64,000 nucleotides of DNA from Mesorhizobium sp. CA14 (GTDB taxonomy: Bacteria > Pseudomonadota > Alphaproteobacteria > Rhizobiales > Rhizobiaceae). Below the pieces are notes generated by a model. That model saw nothing but the letters and a program-made list of their open reading frames with translations. It searched no databases and was not told the DNA's origin. Numbering within the stretch: the first letter of the stretch is position 1; each line of letters begins with the position of its first letter. The stretch covers positions 1-64,000 of the forward strand of contig NZ_JAIUHR010000008.1 in the NCBI RefSeq assembly GCF_020165195.1, read 5' to 3'. A program made the translations under genes and the position numbers. This document shows, one piece after another, positions 17,360 through 27,097 of this stretch.

Positions 17360-18133
17360 ATGACGACACTTGCCATCCCCGATCTTGCCGGAAAGGCGGT
17401 GCTGGTCACCGGCGCTTCGACCGGCATAGGCGCAGCACTTGTTCGTGCCTACGCGGCGCAGAAGTGCCGTGTCGCGCTGCACTACAATGAGAGCCGCGAG
17501 GCCGCCGAGAACCTGGCCGGATCCATCCGCGACGACGGCGGCGAGGTGTTTCTGGTCCAGGGTGACTTTTCGAGACCTGCCGATGTCGAACGCGTCGTCG
17601 AGGAGAGCGCAAACCATTTCGGCCGGCTCGACGGCCTGGTCAACAATGCCGGCGGCATGCTTGGCCGCGTCGCCTATGCCGAGCAGGATGAAGCGCATTA
17701 CGACGCGGTGATGGACCTCAATGCGCGCTCGGTGCTGACCGCCTCGCGCAAGGCGATACCATGGCTGAAGCGGCAGGGCGGCTTCATCATCAACACCACC
17801 TCGATCGCCGCCCGCAACGGCGCCGGCGGCGGCGCCGGCCTCTACGGGTCGTCCAAGGCCTTCGTCTCCAACGTGACGCGCGGCATGGCCAAGGAACTGA
17901 TCGGCTTCGGCATCCGCGTCAACGCGGTGGCGCCCGGCACGATCCTGACGCCGTTCCACGAACGCTATTCGAGCGCCGAGCAGATCAAGGCCATGGTCGC
18001 CACCATTCCGCAAGGGCGTGCCGGAACGCCCGAGGATTGCGTCGGCGCCTATCTGTTCCTGTCATCCGATCTGTTGAGCGGCTACATCATCGGCCAGGTG
18101 ATCGAGGTGAATGGCGGCCAGTTGATGCCGTGA
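17360..18133 (+). CDS. Short-chain dehydrogenase/reductase
   Basis: A protein of 257 aa; the ATG at 17360 has ggagg 9 nt upstream. Classical SDR: the cofactor motif TGASTGIG, the NNAG motif (LVNNAGGMLG), and the catalytic Ser and Tyr-x-x-x-Lys in NTTSIAARN...LYGSSK. The end (IIGQVIEVNGGQLMP) is typical of the FabG-like group. NAD(P)-dependent oxidoreduction of an unknown carbonyl. It is followed at 52 bp by an ABM-domain gene, probably in the same transcript. Confidence 0.9.
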   Translation: MTTLAIPDLAGKAVLVTGASTGIGAALVRAYAAQKCRVALHYNESREAAENLAGSIRDDGGEVFLVQGDFSRPADVERVVEESANHFGRLDGLVNNAGGMLGRVAYAEQDEAHYDAVMDLNARSVLTASRKAIPWLKRQGGFIINTTSIAARNGAGGGAGLYGSSKAFVSNVTRGMAKELIGFGIRVNAVAPGTILTPFHERYSSAEQIKAMVATIPQGRAGTPEDCVGAYLFLSSDLLSGYIIGQVIEVNGGQLMP

Positions 18134-18185
18134 GCTGGCGATTGCATAGTGGATGCAGCGTGCAACCTGGAGGGAGAGCAACGGC

Positions 18186-18497
18186 ATGTACGGACTGATC
18201 GGCAAGATGCGGGCGGCGCGCGGCCAGCGCGATGCGGTCATGGAGGTGCTGCGCGAAAGCACCGCCGCGCTTCCCGGCTGCCTGAGCTACATCATCGCCA
18301 CCGATCCGGCCGACGCCGACGCGATCTGGGTCACCGAAGTGTGGACCGACCAGGCGAGCCACAAGGCCTCGCTGCAGTTGCCGGAAGTCCAGGCGGCGAT
18401 CGCCAAGGCGCGTCCCTTCATCGCCGGCTTCGAATTCCAGATCGAGACCCATCCCGTGGGCGGCTTCGGCCTTCCTGCGCCAAACAAAGCTGGCTGA
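18186..18497 (+). CDS. Antibiotic-biosynthesis-monooxygenase-domain protein (YgiN-like)
   Basis: A protein of 103 aa, start ATG 18186 with ggagggag upstream. The dimeric alpha+beta barrel ABM pattern is visible: MYGLIGKMRAARGQRDAV, then CLSYIIATDPADADAIWVTEVWTDQASHKASL. Small proteins of this kind act as quinol monooxygenases or heme-degrading enzymes; no specific substrate can be inferred. The nearby SDR upstream suggests a shared small-molecule redox role. Confidence 0.87.
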   Translation: MYGLIGKMRAARGQRDAVMEVLRESTAALPGCLSYIIATDPADADAIWVTEVWTDQASHKASLQLPEVQAAIAKARPFIAGFEFQIETHPVGGFGLPAPNKAG

Positions 18498-18646
18498 CCT
18501 CCTGGCAGTCTCAACATTCGTCCGCAGATCGCGGCTTTCTGCAACAGCGCTGTTGATGGCACACCTCTAGGGTCATTTCCGACCGCTTGTAATATCCAAG
18601 CAGATAGGCTAAGTTCAATGGACTAAGTCTGATTGGAGCAGCCAAC

Positions 18647-18892
18647 GTGCAGACTGTAAACATCCACAACGCGAAGACCAATCTTTCGCGCCTGGTCGAC
18701 CGGGCCGCCAAAGGTGAACCGTTCATCATCGCCAAGGCGGGCAAGCCGTTGGTCAAGGTCGTGCCCATCGATCAGCCCGCCGCGTCGCAAATAAAACGGC
18801 TTGGCTTCATGGCCGGCCAGTTTTCCGTGCCCGATGATTTCGATCGCATGGGTGGCGATGAGATCGAGCAGCTGTTCGGCCTCAAAGCGTGA
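18647..18892 (+). CDS. Antitoxin of the Phd/YefM type (VapB-like)
   Basis: A protein of 81 aa. The N-terminal 45 residues (MQTVNIHNAKTNLSRLVDRA, then GEPFIIAKAGKPLVKVVPI) are the Phd/YefM DNA-binding fold, and the C-terminal tail would wrap the toxin. It overlaps the PIN-domain toxin start by 4 bp (GTGA), the usual translational coupling of type II toxin-antitoxin pairs. Like others of its type it would repress its own promoter, probably in the A+T-rich stretch at 18585-18640. Confidence 0.92.
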   Translation: MQTVNIHNAKTNLSRLVDRAAKGEPFIIAKAGKPLVKVVPIDQPAASQIKRLGFMAGQFSVPDDFDRMGGDEIEQLFGLKA

Positions 18893-19275
18893 AGTTGTTG
18901 CTCGACACCCACTTACTGTTGTGGGCGGCCGGTGAGCCGGATCAGCTGCCGCTTCCGGCCCTGGCCGAAATGGAAGATCCGTCAAACGAGCTGCTGTTCA
19001 GTGCCGTCAGCCTCTGGGAAGTCGCAATCAAACGTGGACTTGGGAGAGCCGGCTTCACCGTGGATCCGCGTTTGCTGCGGCGAGGCCTTCTGGACAACGG
19101 CTATCAAGAATTACCCATCACCAGTGAACATGCCGTGGCCATTGACGGACTTCCACCCATCCACAAGGACCCGTTCGACCGTATCCTCGTTGCCCAGGCC
19201 ATTGTGGAAGGCGTTACCTTGCTTACGGTGGATGATGTGGTGGCCCGCTATCCAGGCCCGATCCGAAAGCTCTGA
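18889..19275 (+). CDS. vapC: PIN-domain toxin VapC
   Basis: A protein of 128 aa with a GTG start at 18889 inside the antitoxin stop. The PIN ribonuclease acidic residues are visible: Asp6 in LLLDTHLLLWA, Glu in SLWEVAIK, Asp in DPFDRILVAQA and Asp in LTVDD. It would cleave RNA (tRNA or rRNA in characterised VapCs) unless bound by its partner. The downstream DNA contains the broken end of an AbrB-family gene, so the pair seems to have landed in, or next to, a decayed locus. Confidence 0.93.
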   Translation: MKLLLDTHLLLWAAGEPDQLPLPALAEMEDPSNELLFSAVSLWEVAIKRGLGRAGFTVDPRLLRRGLLDNGYQELPITSEHAVAIDGLPPIHKDPFDRILVAQAIVEGVTLLTVDDVVARYPGPIRKL

Positions 19276-19284
19276 CGGACCAGC

Positions 19285-19494
19285 CGCCTGCTCGACATCG
19301 ATCCGCTGACCGCCTATCTGGCGACCAGCCCCGTCGGCGTGGACACTGTCGCCCATCATCGCCGCCCGCTGCGCAGAACGTCGACACCTCCTTCATCATG
19401 CTTCATCATGACCTTGCAGTCGGCGCGCTTCCAGGCCGTGCTGCTCATTGGGCCAAGCGTAGCCAGGCTGGTGGCGCGAAACGTCGGGGCCTGA
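19285..19494 (+). pseudogene. 3' remnant of an AbrB-family membrane protein gene
   Basis: Translated in the frame ending at the TGA at 19492, it reads LTAYLATSPVGVDTVA, then an out-of-frame stretch, then LQSARFQAVLLIGPSVARLVA. This is the C-terminal end of the AbrB-type (ammonia monooxygenase-like) membrane protein family. In another frame the middle reads AQNVDTSFIM, restoring the family pattern. Two +1 insertions and a 10-bp tandem duplication (cttcatcatg twice, about 19398-19418) account for the shifts and add up to a multiple of three. The rest of the gene is missing; its place is taken by vapC. The family match is from memory. Confidence 0.6.
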
Positions 19495-19512
19495 TCCGGG
19501 CTATCCAATGCC

Positions 19513-19620
19513 AAAGGAATTCCAGGAAAAATGCTCAGCGGCTTTCCGTCCGGAATTGCGTAAAAACAGAAAATCAGAGGAGGTCAGCAATCCTATTAAA
19601 TTAGGATGCTGAATTGCTCT
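19513..19620. repeat. Diverged family-B intergenic repeat with inner hairpin
   Basis: ggaattccaggaaaa at the left, tttccgtccggaattgcgtaaaaac in the middle and gaattgctct at the right. The right half carries a separate hairpin tcagcaatccta / taggatgctga (about 19584-19612), unlike the other copies. It lies directly upstream of the next SDR gene. Confidence 0.75.
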
Positions 19621-19642
19621 AAGGGAACGGAGGAGAGTGCCC

Positions 19643-20407
19643 ATGGAACGCCGTCAGAACGCCGTCGACCTGTCTGGCCGCATCGCCGTGGTGACGGGCG
19701 GCGCGCAAGGTATCGGCCTTGCGGTCGCCCGGCGCCTATTGTCGTCGGGCGCGAGCGTCGCCATCTGGGACGTCGACCAGACGGCAATGCGCAAAGCTGC
19801 CGCCGAACTCGCGTCGCTCGGCCGCGTCGAGGCCATCTTTTGCGACCAGTCGCAGATCGAGGCCGTCGATCGCGCCGCCGCCGAGACCGAGCGAACGCTC
19901 GGCCCCGTCGATCTCCTGGTCAACAATGCCGGCATTGCCGGGCCGGCGGCGACGGTGGCGGACTATGACCCTGCCGCATGGCGCCAGATCGTCGACATCG
20001 ACCTCAACGGCGTCTTCTATTGCTGCCGGCGACTGGTGCCCGGCATGGTCGCGCGCAATTACGGCCGCATCGTCAACATCTCCTCGGTGGCCGGCAAGGA
20101 AGGCAACCCGAATGCCGCCGCCTATTCTGCCGCCAAGGCCGGCGTGCTGGCGCTGACCAAGTCGCTCGGCAAGGAACTTGCCGGACATGACATCGCCGTC
20201 AACGCGTTGACGCCCTCGCCCGCCCGCACCCGTATCCTCGAGCAACTCACCGAGGCGCAGGTCGCCTACATGCTCGGCAAAGTGCCGCGCGGCCGCTTCG
20301 TCGAGGTCGAGGAGGCGGCCGCCATGGTCGCCTTCATGCTGTCGGACGAGAACTCCTTCACCACCGGCGCGACTTTCGATCTCTCCGGCGGCCGCGCGAC
20401 CTATTGA
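19643..20407 (+). CDS. Short-chain dehydrogenase/reductase
   Basis: A protein of 254 aa from the ATG at 19643, with ggaggag 7 nt upstream (a GTG at 19637 is in frame but badly spaced). Classical SDR motifs: TGGAQGIG, DVD after the second strand (suggesting NAD preference), LVNNAGIAGP, NISSVAGKEGNPNAAAYSAAK with the catalytic Ser, Tyr and Lys, and TTGATFDLSGGRATY at the end. It resembles 3-oxoacyl reductase or sugar-alcohol dehydrogenase types; the substrate is unknown. It converges with the SnoaL-like gene. Confidence 0.9.
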   Translation: MERRQNAVDLSGRIAVVTGGAQGIGLAVARRLLSSGASVAIWDVDQTAMRKAAAELASLGRVEAIFCDQSQIEAVDRAAAETERTLGPVDLLVNNAGIAGPAATVADYDPAAWRQIVDIDLNGVFYCCRRLVPGMVARNYGRIVNISSVAGKEGNPNAAAYSAAKAGVLALTKSLGKELAGHDIAVNALTPSPARTRILEQLTEAQVAYMLGKVPRGRFVEVEEAAAMVAFMLSDENSFTTGATFDLSGGRATY

Positions 20408-20422
20408 CCGCAAACTTCGATT

Positions 20423-20737
20423 TCAGCTGATGACCAGGCTTGCGATCCGGTCGCCGTCGAGCGTGAAGGCCATGTCGCCTTCGCCATTGAAGCCGTTGCC
20501 GGTCACGGCGACGCGGGCATGATAGACGCCGTCGCGCTGCGCGACGCGAATGATGCGAAGATTGGACTGCACGCCGATATTGTCCGACTGGTTCCACCGC
20601 GCAACTCCGTCGCGGCCATGGAAATCGCGACCCCAGTCGCTCAAGAAAGCATCGTCTGTGAATGTGGCCAGAAAGGCTTCAGTATCGGCTGCGTTGGTCG
20701 CTTCGACAACGCGACGGATCGGATCGGGTGTGGTCAT
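20423..20737 (-). CDS. NTF2/SnoaL-like small protein
   Basis: A protein of 104 aa. The pattern RRVVEATNAADTEAFLATFTDDAFLSDWGRDFHGRDGVARWN, followed by strands ending TLDGDRIASLVIS, fits the NTF2-like (SnoaL-like) cone fold. Members include small isomerases, hydrolases and ligand-binding proteins, so no activity can be assigned. It is downstream of the ATP-grasp/esterase pair on the same strand but 62 bp away, so its link to that operon is uncertain. Confidence 0.82.
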   Translation of the reverse strand: MTTPDPIRRVVEATNAADTEAFLATFTDDAFLSDWGRDFHGRDGVARWNQSDNIGVQSNLRIIRVAQRDGVYHARVAVTGNGFNGEGDMAFTLDGDRIASLVIS

Positions 20738-20799
20738 TAGTCTATGTCCTCAAGCTGAAAATCAGGTCAGGCCGGCCTCGCCTGAATATCAACGCAACC

Positions 20800-21576
20800 T
20801 CAGTCCAACCTGTGCATCAGATCGTCATCCAGCCAGCGGCCGAAGAAATACACAAGCTGCTTATGCCACCACGGCCAGTCATGGCTGACGTCGCCGCCCC
20901 AATAGTCGACCCAGGCAGGAATCGATTTGTCGCGCAGCACCTGTTCCAGCTCGCGCGTTTCGACCAGCATGCGCTCTTCCCAGGCGCCCTGGCCGCAGCA
21001 GAAGATCAGCCTGAGCGTCCTGAGCCGCCCGAGCAGCTTCTGGTCGACGATGCCGGGCAGATAGTCGAGCGGCGAGTTGAAATAGATATTGCCTTCCAGC
21101 GCCCGGCCGAAAAAGTCGCGGGCCGAATAGACGCCGGACAGCGAGATCACGCCGCTCGCCAGCTCCGGAAAGCGGAACACGAAATTCGACGAGTGGTAGC
21201 CGCCCATCGAGCAGCCGCAGAACAATGGTTTCAAGGCGCGTCCGCCGTTCGACTTGGCGGCAACCGCCTGCAGTTCCGGCAGCGCCTCCTCGCGCACATA
21301 GCGGAAATAGGCTTCGTGGCGGGCGACGCGCTGCGCCGGGTCGGCATGTTTGTCGAAGAAGGATTCCGAATCGATACCGTCCAGCGTGAAGAGCTGGATG
21401 CGGCCGGTGTCGATGAACTCGGCAAGTGCTGCAACCCCGCCCGAATCCTCGAACTGGTAGAACCGCCCTTGCGAGGTCGGAAACACCACCACCGGACGCC
21501 CGGCATGGCCATAGCGCTTGTATTCGATGTCGCGGCCGAGATTGCGGGCATGGCCCTTGTGGTAGGAGACGTCCAT
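20800..21576 (-). CDS. Alpha/beta-hydrolase esterase-like protein
   Basis: A protein of 258 aa. The nucleophile elbow is GCSMGG (CGCSMGGYHSSNFVF), the likely acid lies in the AWVDYWGGD region and the catalytic His in DVSHDWPWW. The general form is that of the esterase D/putative esterase (antigen 85-like) group. No signal peptide is present, so it is cytoplasmic. It starts 5 bp after the ATP-grasp gene stop, so the two are translated from one message and probably act on the same compound. Confidence 0.87.
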   Translation of the reverse strand: MDVSYHKGHARNLGRDIEYKRYGHAGRPVVVFPTSQGRFYQFEDSGGVAALAEFIDTGRIQLFTLDGIDSESFFDKHADPAQRVARHEAYFRYVREEALPELQAVAAKSNGGRALKPLFCGCSMGGYHSSNFVFRFPELASGVISLSGVYSARDFFGRALEGNIYFNSPLDYLPGIVDQKLLGRLRTLRLIFCCGQGAWEERMLVETRELEQVLRDKSIPAWVDYWGGDVSHDWPWWHKQLVYFFGRWLDDDLMHRLD

Positions 21577-21581
21577 CCGGC

Positions 21582-22733
21582 TCAGGCCTTTTCCGCGTGG
21601 ATATAGTCGACCGCCTGGCGCAGCGCCTTCGGATCCTTCGAACGCATCTGGTAGGCGTAATTGCCCATGGCGCGGCTGAAGACCTCTTCAATGGCCTGGT
21701 GATGGACGATCTTGTCGCCATGGGCGGCTAGCACGTCCGCATGGCTGTGCAAATAGTCGATATGGCGTTTGCGGCTGGCATAGGCGGTGAAATAATTGCC
21801 CTTGTAAGGGCCGCCGGCCGCGTCCTTGACCACCATGTCGGCCCAGGCGGCATAGACGTCGATGTCGAAGGTATAGTTGATGGCGCCCGGCGGGCGCATA
21901 TTGACCTCGAGCGCGATGATGCGCTTGTCCCTGGTCTCGAACAGCTCGATGTGGAAGAAACGCTCGCGCACATCGAAGGCCTTCAGGATCTTGCGGCCCG
22001 CCTCCTCGACCTCCGGGCTGATCTCGGGAAAGCAGGTGTAGCTCATGTGGCGGTCGCGGTTGACCGCCTCCATGATGCTCTGATCGTAGCGGTGGCTCGC
22101 CGCAAGCACCACCTCGCCGTCGCGGTTGACCAGCCCGTCGAAGGTCACCACCAGCCCCTCGATGAACTGCTCCATGACAAAGGTGACGTCTTCCGGCTTG
22201 TCCCTGAAGAACTGGTCGAGCTCCTTGGCGTTGGAGATCTTGAAAGTGTTGGAAGCTCCGGAGCCCGAATCCGGCTTGACCACAACCGGGTAGCCGACAC
22301 GGCGGATGAAGGTCATGGCGCCGGCGCGGTCGGAGCATTTGCGCTGCGGGATGGTCTCGACGCCGCTCTTGCGGAAGAAGGCGCGCATGCGGCTCTTCCG
22401 CTTCAAATTCTTCACGAAGTCGACCTTGGTGCCGAAGATGTTGAAATCGGTGCGGATGTTGGCTTCGAGCTCCAGCCAATGCTCGTTGAGCGACTCGAAG
22501 CGGTCGATGCGGCCCCATTTGTGTATGAAGTGCCCCATCGCCCGGAAAACGGCGTCGTAATCTTCCATGTCGGCGACCCGGTAATATTCCGACAGCGCCG
22601 CCTTCAGCTTGGCGTTCAAGGTCTCGTAAGGCGCATCGCCGATGCCGAGCACAGTGGCGCCGGCCTTCTTCAGCCGGTCACAGAAATCGGCGCCGTTGGC
22701 CGGAAAATGCGGCGAGAAGAACACGAAATTCAT
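21582..22733 (-). CDS. ATP-grasp carboxylate-amine ligase-like protein
   Basis: A protein of 383 aa; the ATG at 22733 follows ggggagagg, and an extra 20 residues upstream to 22793 are unlikely. An N-terminal Rossmann-like part (MNFVFFSPHFPANGADFCDRLKKAGATVLGIG) precedes an ATP-grasp domain. Key motifs: VGYPVVVKPDSGSGASNTFKI (ATP-binding Lys and loop), FVMEQFIEGL, and the metal-binding Glu/Asn in IIALEVNMRPPGA. Such enzymes join a carboxylate to an amine or thiol through an acyl-phosphate. The substrate is not known. It is immediately followed by an esterase-like gene, a pairing suggesting synthesis and release or editing of a small conjugate. Confidence 0.88.
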   Translation of the reverse strand: MNFVFFSPHFPANGADFCDRLKKAGATVLGIGDAPYETLNAKLKAALSEYYRVADMEDYDAVFRAMGHFIHKWGRIDRFESLNEHWLELEANIRTDFNIFGTKVDFVKNLKRKSRMRAFFRKSGVETIPQRKCSDRAGAMTFIRRVGYPVVVKPDSGSGASNTFKISNAKELDQFFRDKPEDVTFVMEQFIEGLVVTFDGLVNRDGEVVLAASHRYDQSIMEAVNRDRHMSYTCFPEISPEVEEAGRKILKAFDVRERFFHIELFETRDKRIIALEVNMRPPGAINYTFDIDVYAAWADMVVKDAAGGPYKGNYFTAYASRKRHIDYLHSHADVLAAHGDKIVHHQAIEEVFSRAMGNYAYQMRSKDPKALRQAVDYIHAEKA

Positions 22734-22903
22734 GGACGACCTCTCCCCGGAGCTTCGCTCGGTAGCCAAGCCTTCAAGGCAAGTCTGGCGCATTTGCGAT
22801 CCGTGGGGAAGACGCCAGTGCCGGCGACGAGAGACCAGGCTCGGCGCATTCGCCCCTTCCGTCCCGCTTGCCTCCGGCGGGCCGCTCCTGTAAGAGAGCC
22901 GCC

Positions 22904-23023
22904 ATGACCCCGCGCGTCCGCTCCGTCGCCTCCTCTCGCACCGGCTTTGCCGGCGAGACCGCGCGCGCGCTCGCCTCGACCCTGCTTCTTCTCGGCCTTA
23001 TCGGCGATCGCCGGGTTCGCTGA
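22904..23023 (+). CDS. leuL: Leucine-rich leader peptide of leuA
   Basis: A 39-aa frame starting ATG 22904. It contains four consecutive Leu codons, ctg-ctt-ctt-ctc, then Gly-Leu-Ile (LLLLGLI) near the end. It ends 152 bp upstream of leuA. The position, length and Leu run are those of an attenuation leader: ribosome stalling at Leu codons when leucine is low would change folding of the RNA downstream. The start codon is supported only by a modest agagag sequence upstream, so exact length is uncertain. The gene symbol is used by analogy with known leu leaders. Confidence 0.78.
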   Translation: MTPRVRSVASSRTGFAGETARALASTLLLLGLIGDRRVR

Positions 23024-23069
23024 AGGAGCGCCCGGCGGTCGAAACCGCCGCTTAAGGCGCATGCTCCTT
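23009..23069 (+). promoter_or_regulatory. Putative leuA attenuator with alternative hairpins
   Basis: Stem A: cgccggg (23009-23015) with cccggcg (23031-23037), using the last leader codons. Stem B: ggcggt (23034-23039) with accgcc (23044-23049), enclosed by stem C aaggagc (23023-23029) with gctcctt (23063-23069). A excludes B because they share 23034-23037. No clear T-run follows, so the end effect (termination by Rho or translation control) is uncertain. Confidence 0.55.
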
Positions 23070-23115
23070 GGCCAGACTTTGGCAAAGTCACATCAAGCGA
23101 ACGAATTTTTGGTAG

Positions 23116-24915
<1,800 letters not shown>

Positions 24916-24927
24916 TCTGATCCAGTG

Positions 24928-24964
24928 ATGCAGCGTGGCGCATTCCAATTGCGCCACGCTGCAT
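24928..24964 (+). terminator. Strong hairpin after leuA
   Basis: atgcagcgtggcgca (24928-24942) pairs perfectly with tgcgccacgctgcat (24950-24964) across a 7-nt loop, 13 bp after the leuA stop. No T-run follows, so it is either a terminator of the Rho-assisted type or a message-stabilising end. Confidence 0.65.
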
Positions 24965-25108
24965 ACGCGCACGCGAACCTGCCATTCGTTAACCGCCGGA
25001 GGAATTTCCGGTGGCTTACGCGATCGCATAATACAAGCATCCTTGTGCGCCGGCGCGAGCGCTATATTATCGCGCCCTAACCTGTGCCGACTTCGAAAGG
25101 TTCGACAC

Positions 25109-26890
25109 TTGGAGCATGCCCCGCCTGCCGCCCCCGCAGTGCGCGAGACATTGGAGCGACTGCTTGCCAGCGAAACGTTCGGACGATCCGAGCGTGCCCG
25201 CAGGCTTTTACGCTATCTGGTCGAACGCGAGCAGGCCGGCGAGGCCGACAGGCTGAAAGGCGTTTCGATCGCCATGGACGTCTTTGGCAAGGACGGCGAT
25301 TTCGATGCCTCCACCGATGCCGTGGTCAGGGTCCAGGCCGGACGTCTGCGCGAACTTCTGGAGCAGTATTTCGCCAATGAAGGCGTCGCCGAGCCAGTGC
25401 GCATCGCGATCCCGCGCGGCGGCTATGTCCCTTCCTATGAGCTGAACGCGATCCGGCTGCCTGGCGACGCCAGGTCCGACTCCGGCAACATCGCGCAGCG
25501 GCCCGACGCTTTGGCCGAAGCCGCTCCGGCCGCGACCGGGCACCTGGACACCTCCGCGCCGAGCGAACCTGCAGCGCTGATGGCGCCGGCGGCACCTGCG
25601 CACTCGCTCACCCGCCAACTGCGCTTCTTCTGGGCTGCCATGGTCCTCGTCATTGTCATGCTCGGCGTGCTTATAGTACGTCAAGGCAATGCCTTCCTTG
25701 ACGGCGGCGACACGGTTGAAACGGCAGGCACGGCGAGCATCGCTGCCCAGCCGACATTCGACGCCCTGCCGCTGATCTACATTGCGGTGAAAGCCGATGG
25801 AGCGGAAGCGGCTCGCGTCGCATCGTCGCTGCGCGCCGGGCTTGCCGGTTTCGACACCATCGATTTTATCGGGCGCGATGCGGATTCGACCCGCGATCGG
25901 TCCGCCGATCCGATCAGTTTCGTTTTCGAAATTGTTCCGGGGCCCGCTGCCGGCGACGTCACGGTGGAATTGCAGAGCGTCGCGACCGGGCGGGTCCTCC
26001 TGTCGCGCAACCTGACATCGGCCGAAAGCGCCCCTGGCGCGGTTGAAAGCAACATCGCCAGCCTTCTCACCTCGACCGTTCCCGCTTCGGGCGCGATCTA
26101 CAGCTACATTGACCAGAGCGACATTCGGACCAGCCAGATCGGGTGTCTGGTGCTTGACGACCGCTATTATCTCGACATGAGCGCCCAGACGCACGAAATT
26201 GCATATCGCTGCCTGGAGAAGCTGGTCAGCGACGGCACCAAATCGTCACTTGTTTACGCGGAGCTGGCCGCGCTTCATGTGGAAGCCGTCACCGCGCACT
26301 ATGCCTATCCACCGCAAGCGACGCTCGAAAAGGCCATGTCGCTTGCCCATCGCGCCGTCCAGATGGGGCCGATGAGCCCGCACGCGCATCGCGCCTTCGG
26401 CTACCTCAACTCGCGCCTCGGCAACGCGGACGAAGCGATCCGCTTGATGCGCAAGGCTTACGAACTCAACCCGTATGATCTCGGCATGGCCGCCGCCTAT
26501 GGCTACGGGCTGATCTTCGCCGGCAAATATGATGAGGGAACGCCGATCCTGGGCCACGCGGTCGAAACCTTCAGCGGCCATCCGACCTGGTGGGATTATG
26601 GCCTGTTCATCGGAGCCTTCATGCAGGGCGATATGAAGAAGGCCGCGATCGCCAGCGAGTCACTGCGCACGACGTCATCCAAGTCGCATTATCTGGCCGC
26701 GCGCCTGATCGGCGCGAGGATTTCCGGGCGCGAGAAGCTGGCGGGCGAGCTTGCCAACGAACTCACCGCCGAATTCCCGAACTTTGTCGCCAACCCGCGC
26801 GCGACATTCGTCGACCGCAAATACCCCGCCGATCTCACCGACCGGCTGGTCCAGTCCTTGCGCGCCGCCGGGATCGGCAACCCGAGCTAA
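25109..26890 (+). CDS. Winged-helix-like/TPR membrane-anchored regulator (adenylate-cyclase-like family)
   Basis: A protein of 593 aa. The start is taken as TTG 25109, with aaagg 8 nt upstream; no ATG fits well. The N-terminal ~100 residues (ETLERLLASETFGRSERARRLLRYLVE ... DAVVRVQAGRLRELLEQYF ... IPRGGYVPSYE) form a domain found in many Mesorhizobium proteins loosely called adenylate cyclase. It has a winged-helix look. One transmembrane helix follows (about 173-193, FFWAAMVLVIVMLGVLIV). The C-terminal half has TPR-like helices (AHRAFGYLNSRLGNADEAIRLMRKAYELNP). No cyclase catalytic domain is present. The likely role is signal sensing or protein-protein scaffolding; this is inference. Confidence 0.8.
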   Translation: MEHAPPAAPAVRETLERLLASETFGRSERARRLLRYLVEREQAGEADRLKGVSIAMDVFGKDGDFDASTDAVVRVQAGRLRELLEQYFANEGVAEPVRIAIPRGGYVPSYELNAIRLPGDARSDSGNIAQRPDALAEAAPAATGHLDTSAPSEPAALMAPAAPAHSLTRQLRFFWAAMVLVIVMLGVLIVRQGNAFLDGGDTVETAGTASIAAQPTFDALPLIYIAVKADGAEAARVASSLRAGLAGFDTIDFIGRDADSTRDRSADPISFVFEIVPGPAAGDVTVELQSVATGRVLLSRNLTSAESAPGAVESNIASLLTSTVPASGAIYSYIDQSDIRTSQIGCLVLDDRYYLDMSAQTHEIAYRCLEKLVSDGTKSSLVYAELAALHVEAVTAHYAYPPQATLEKAMSLAHRAVQMGPMSPHAHRAFGYLNSRLGNADEAIRLMRKAYELNPYDLGMAAAYGYGLIFAGKYDEGTPILGHAVETFSGHPTWWDYGLFIGAFMQGDMKKAAIASESLRTTSSKSHYLAARLIGARISGREKLAGELANELTAEFPNFVANPRATFVDRKYPADLTDRLVQSLRAAGIGNPS

Positions 26891-27097
26891 TCCAGCTCTT
26901 GGTGAGCATTTGGGCCACATGATCGCTGGAGCGCGGAAGTATGATGCTGTGATCCGCCAAATATTCAGTCATGCTTGCGCGCCGGGCGCTGACGGGACGC
27001 CGCAGTCGCGAAAATTTTACTGGCCATCGGTCTGGTTCGGGAGCAATTCAGCCACAATTTGAAGTAGCTGCCTGTCTTGGTTACCGCTCCATTTTTC

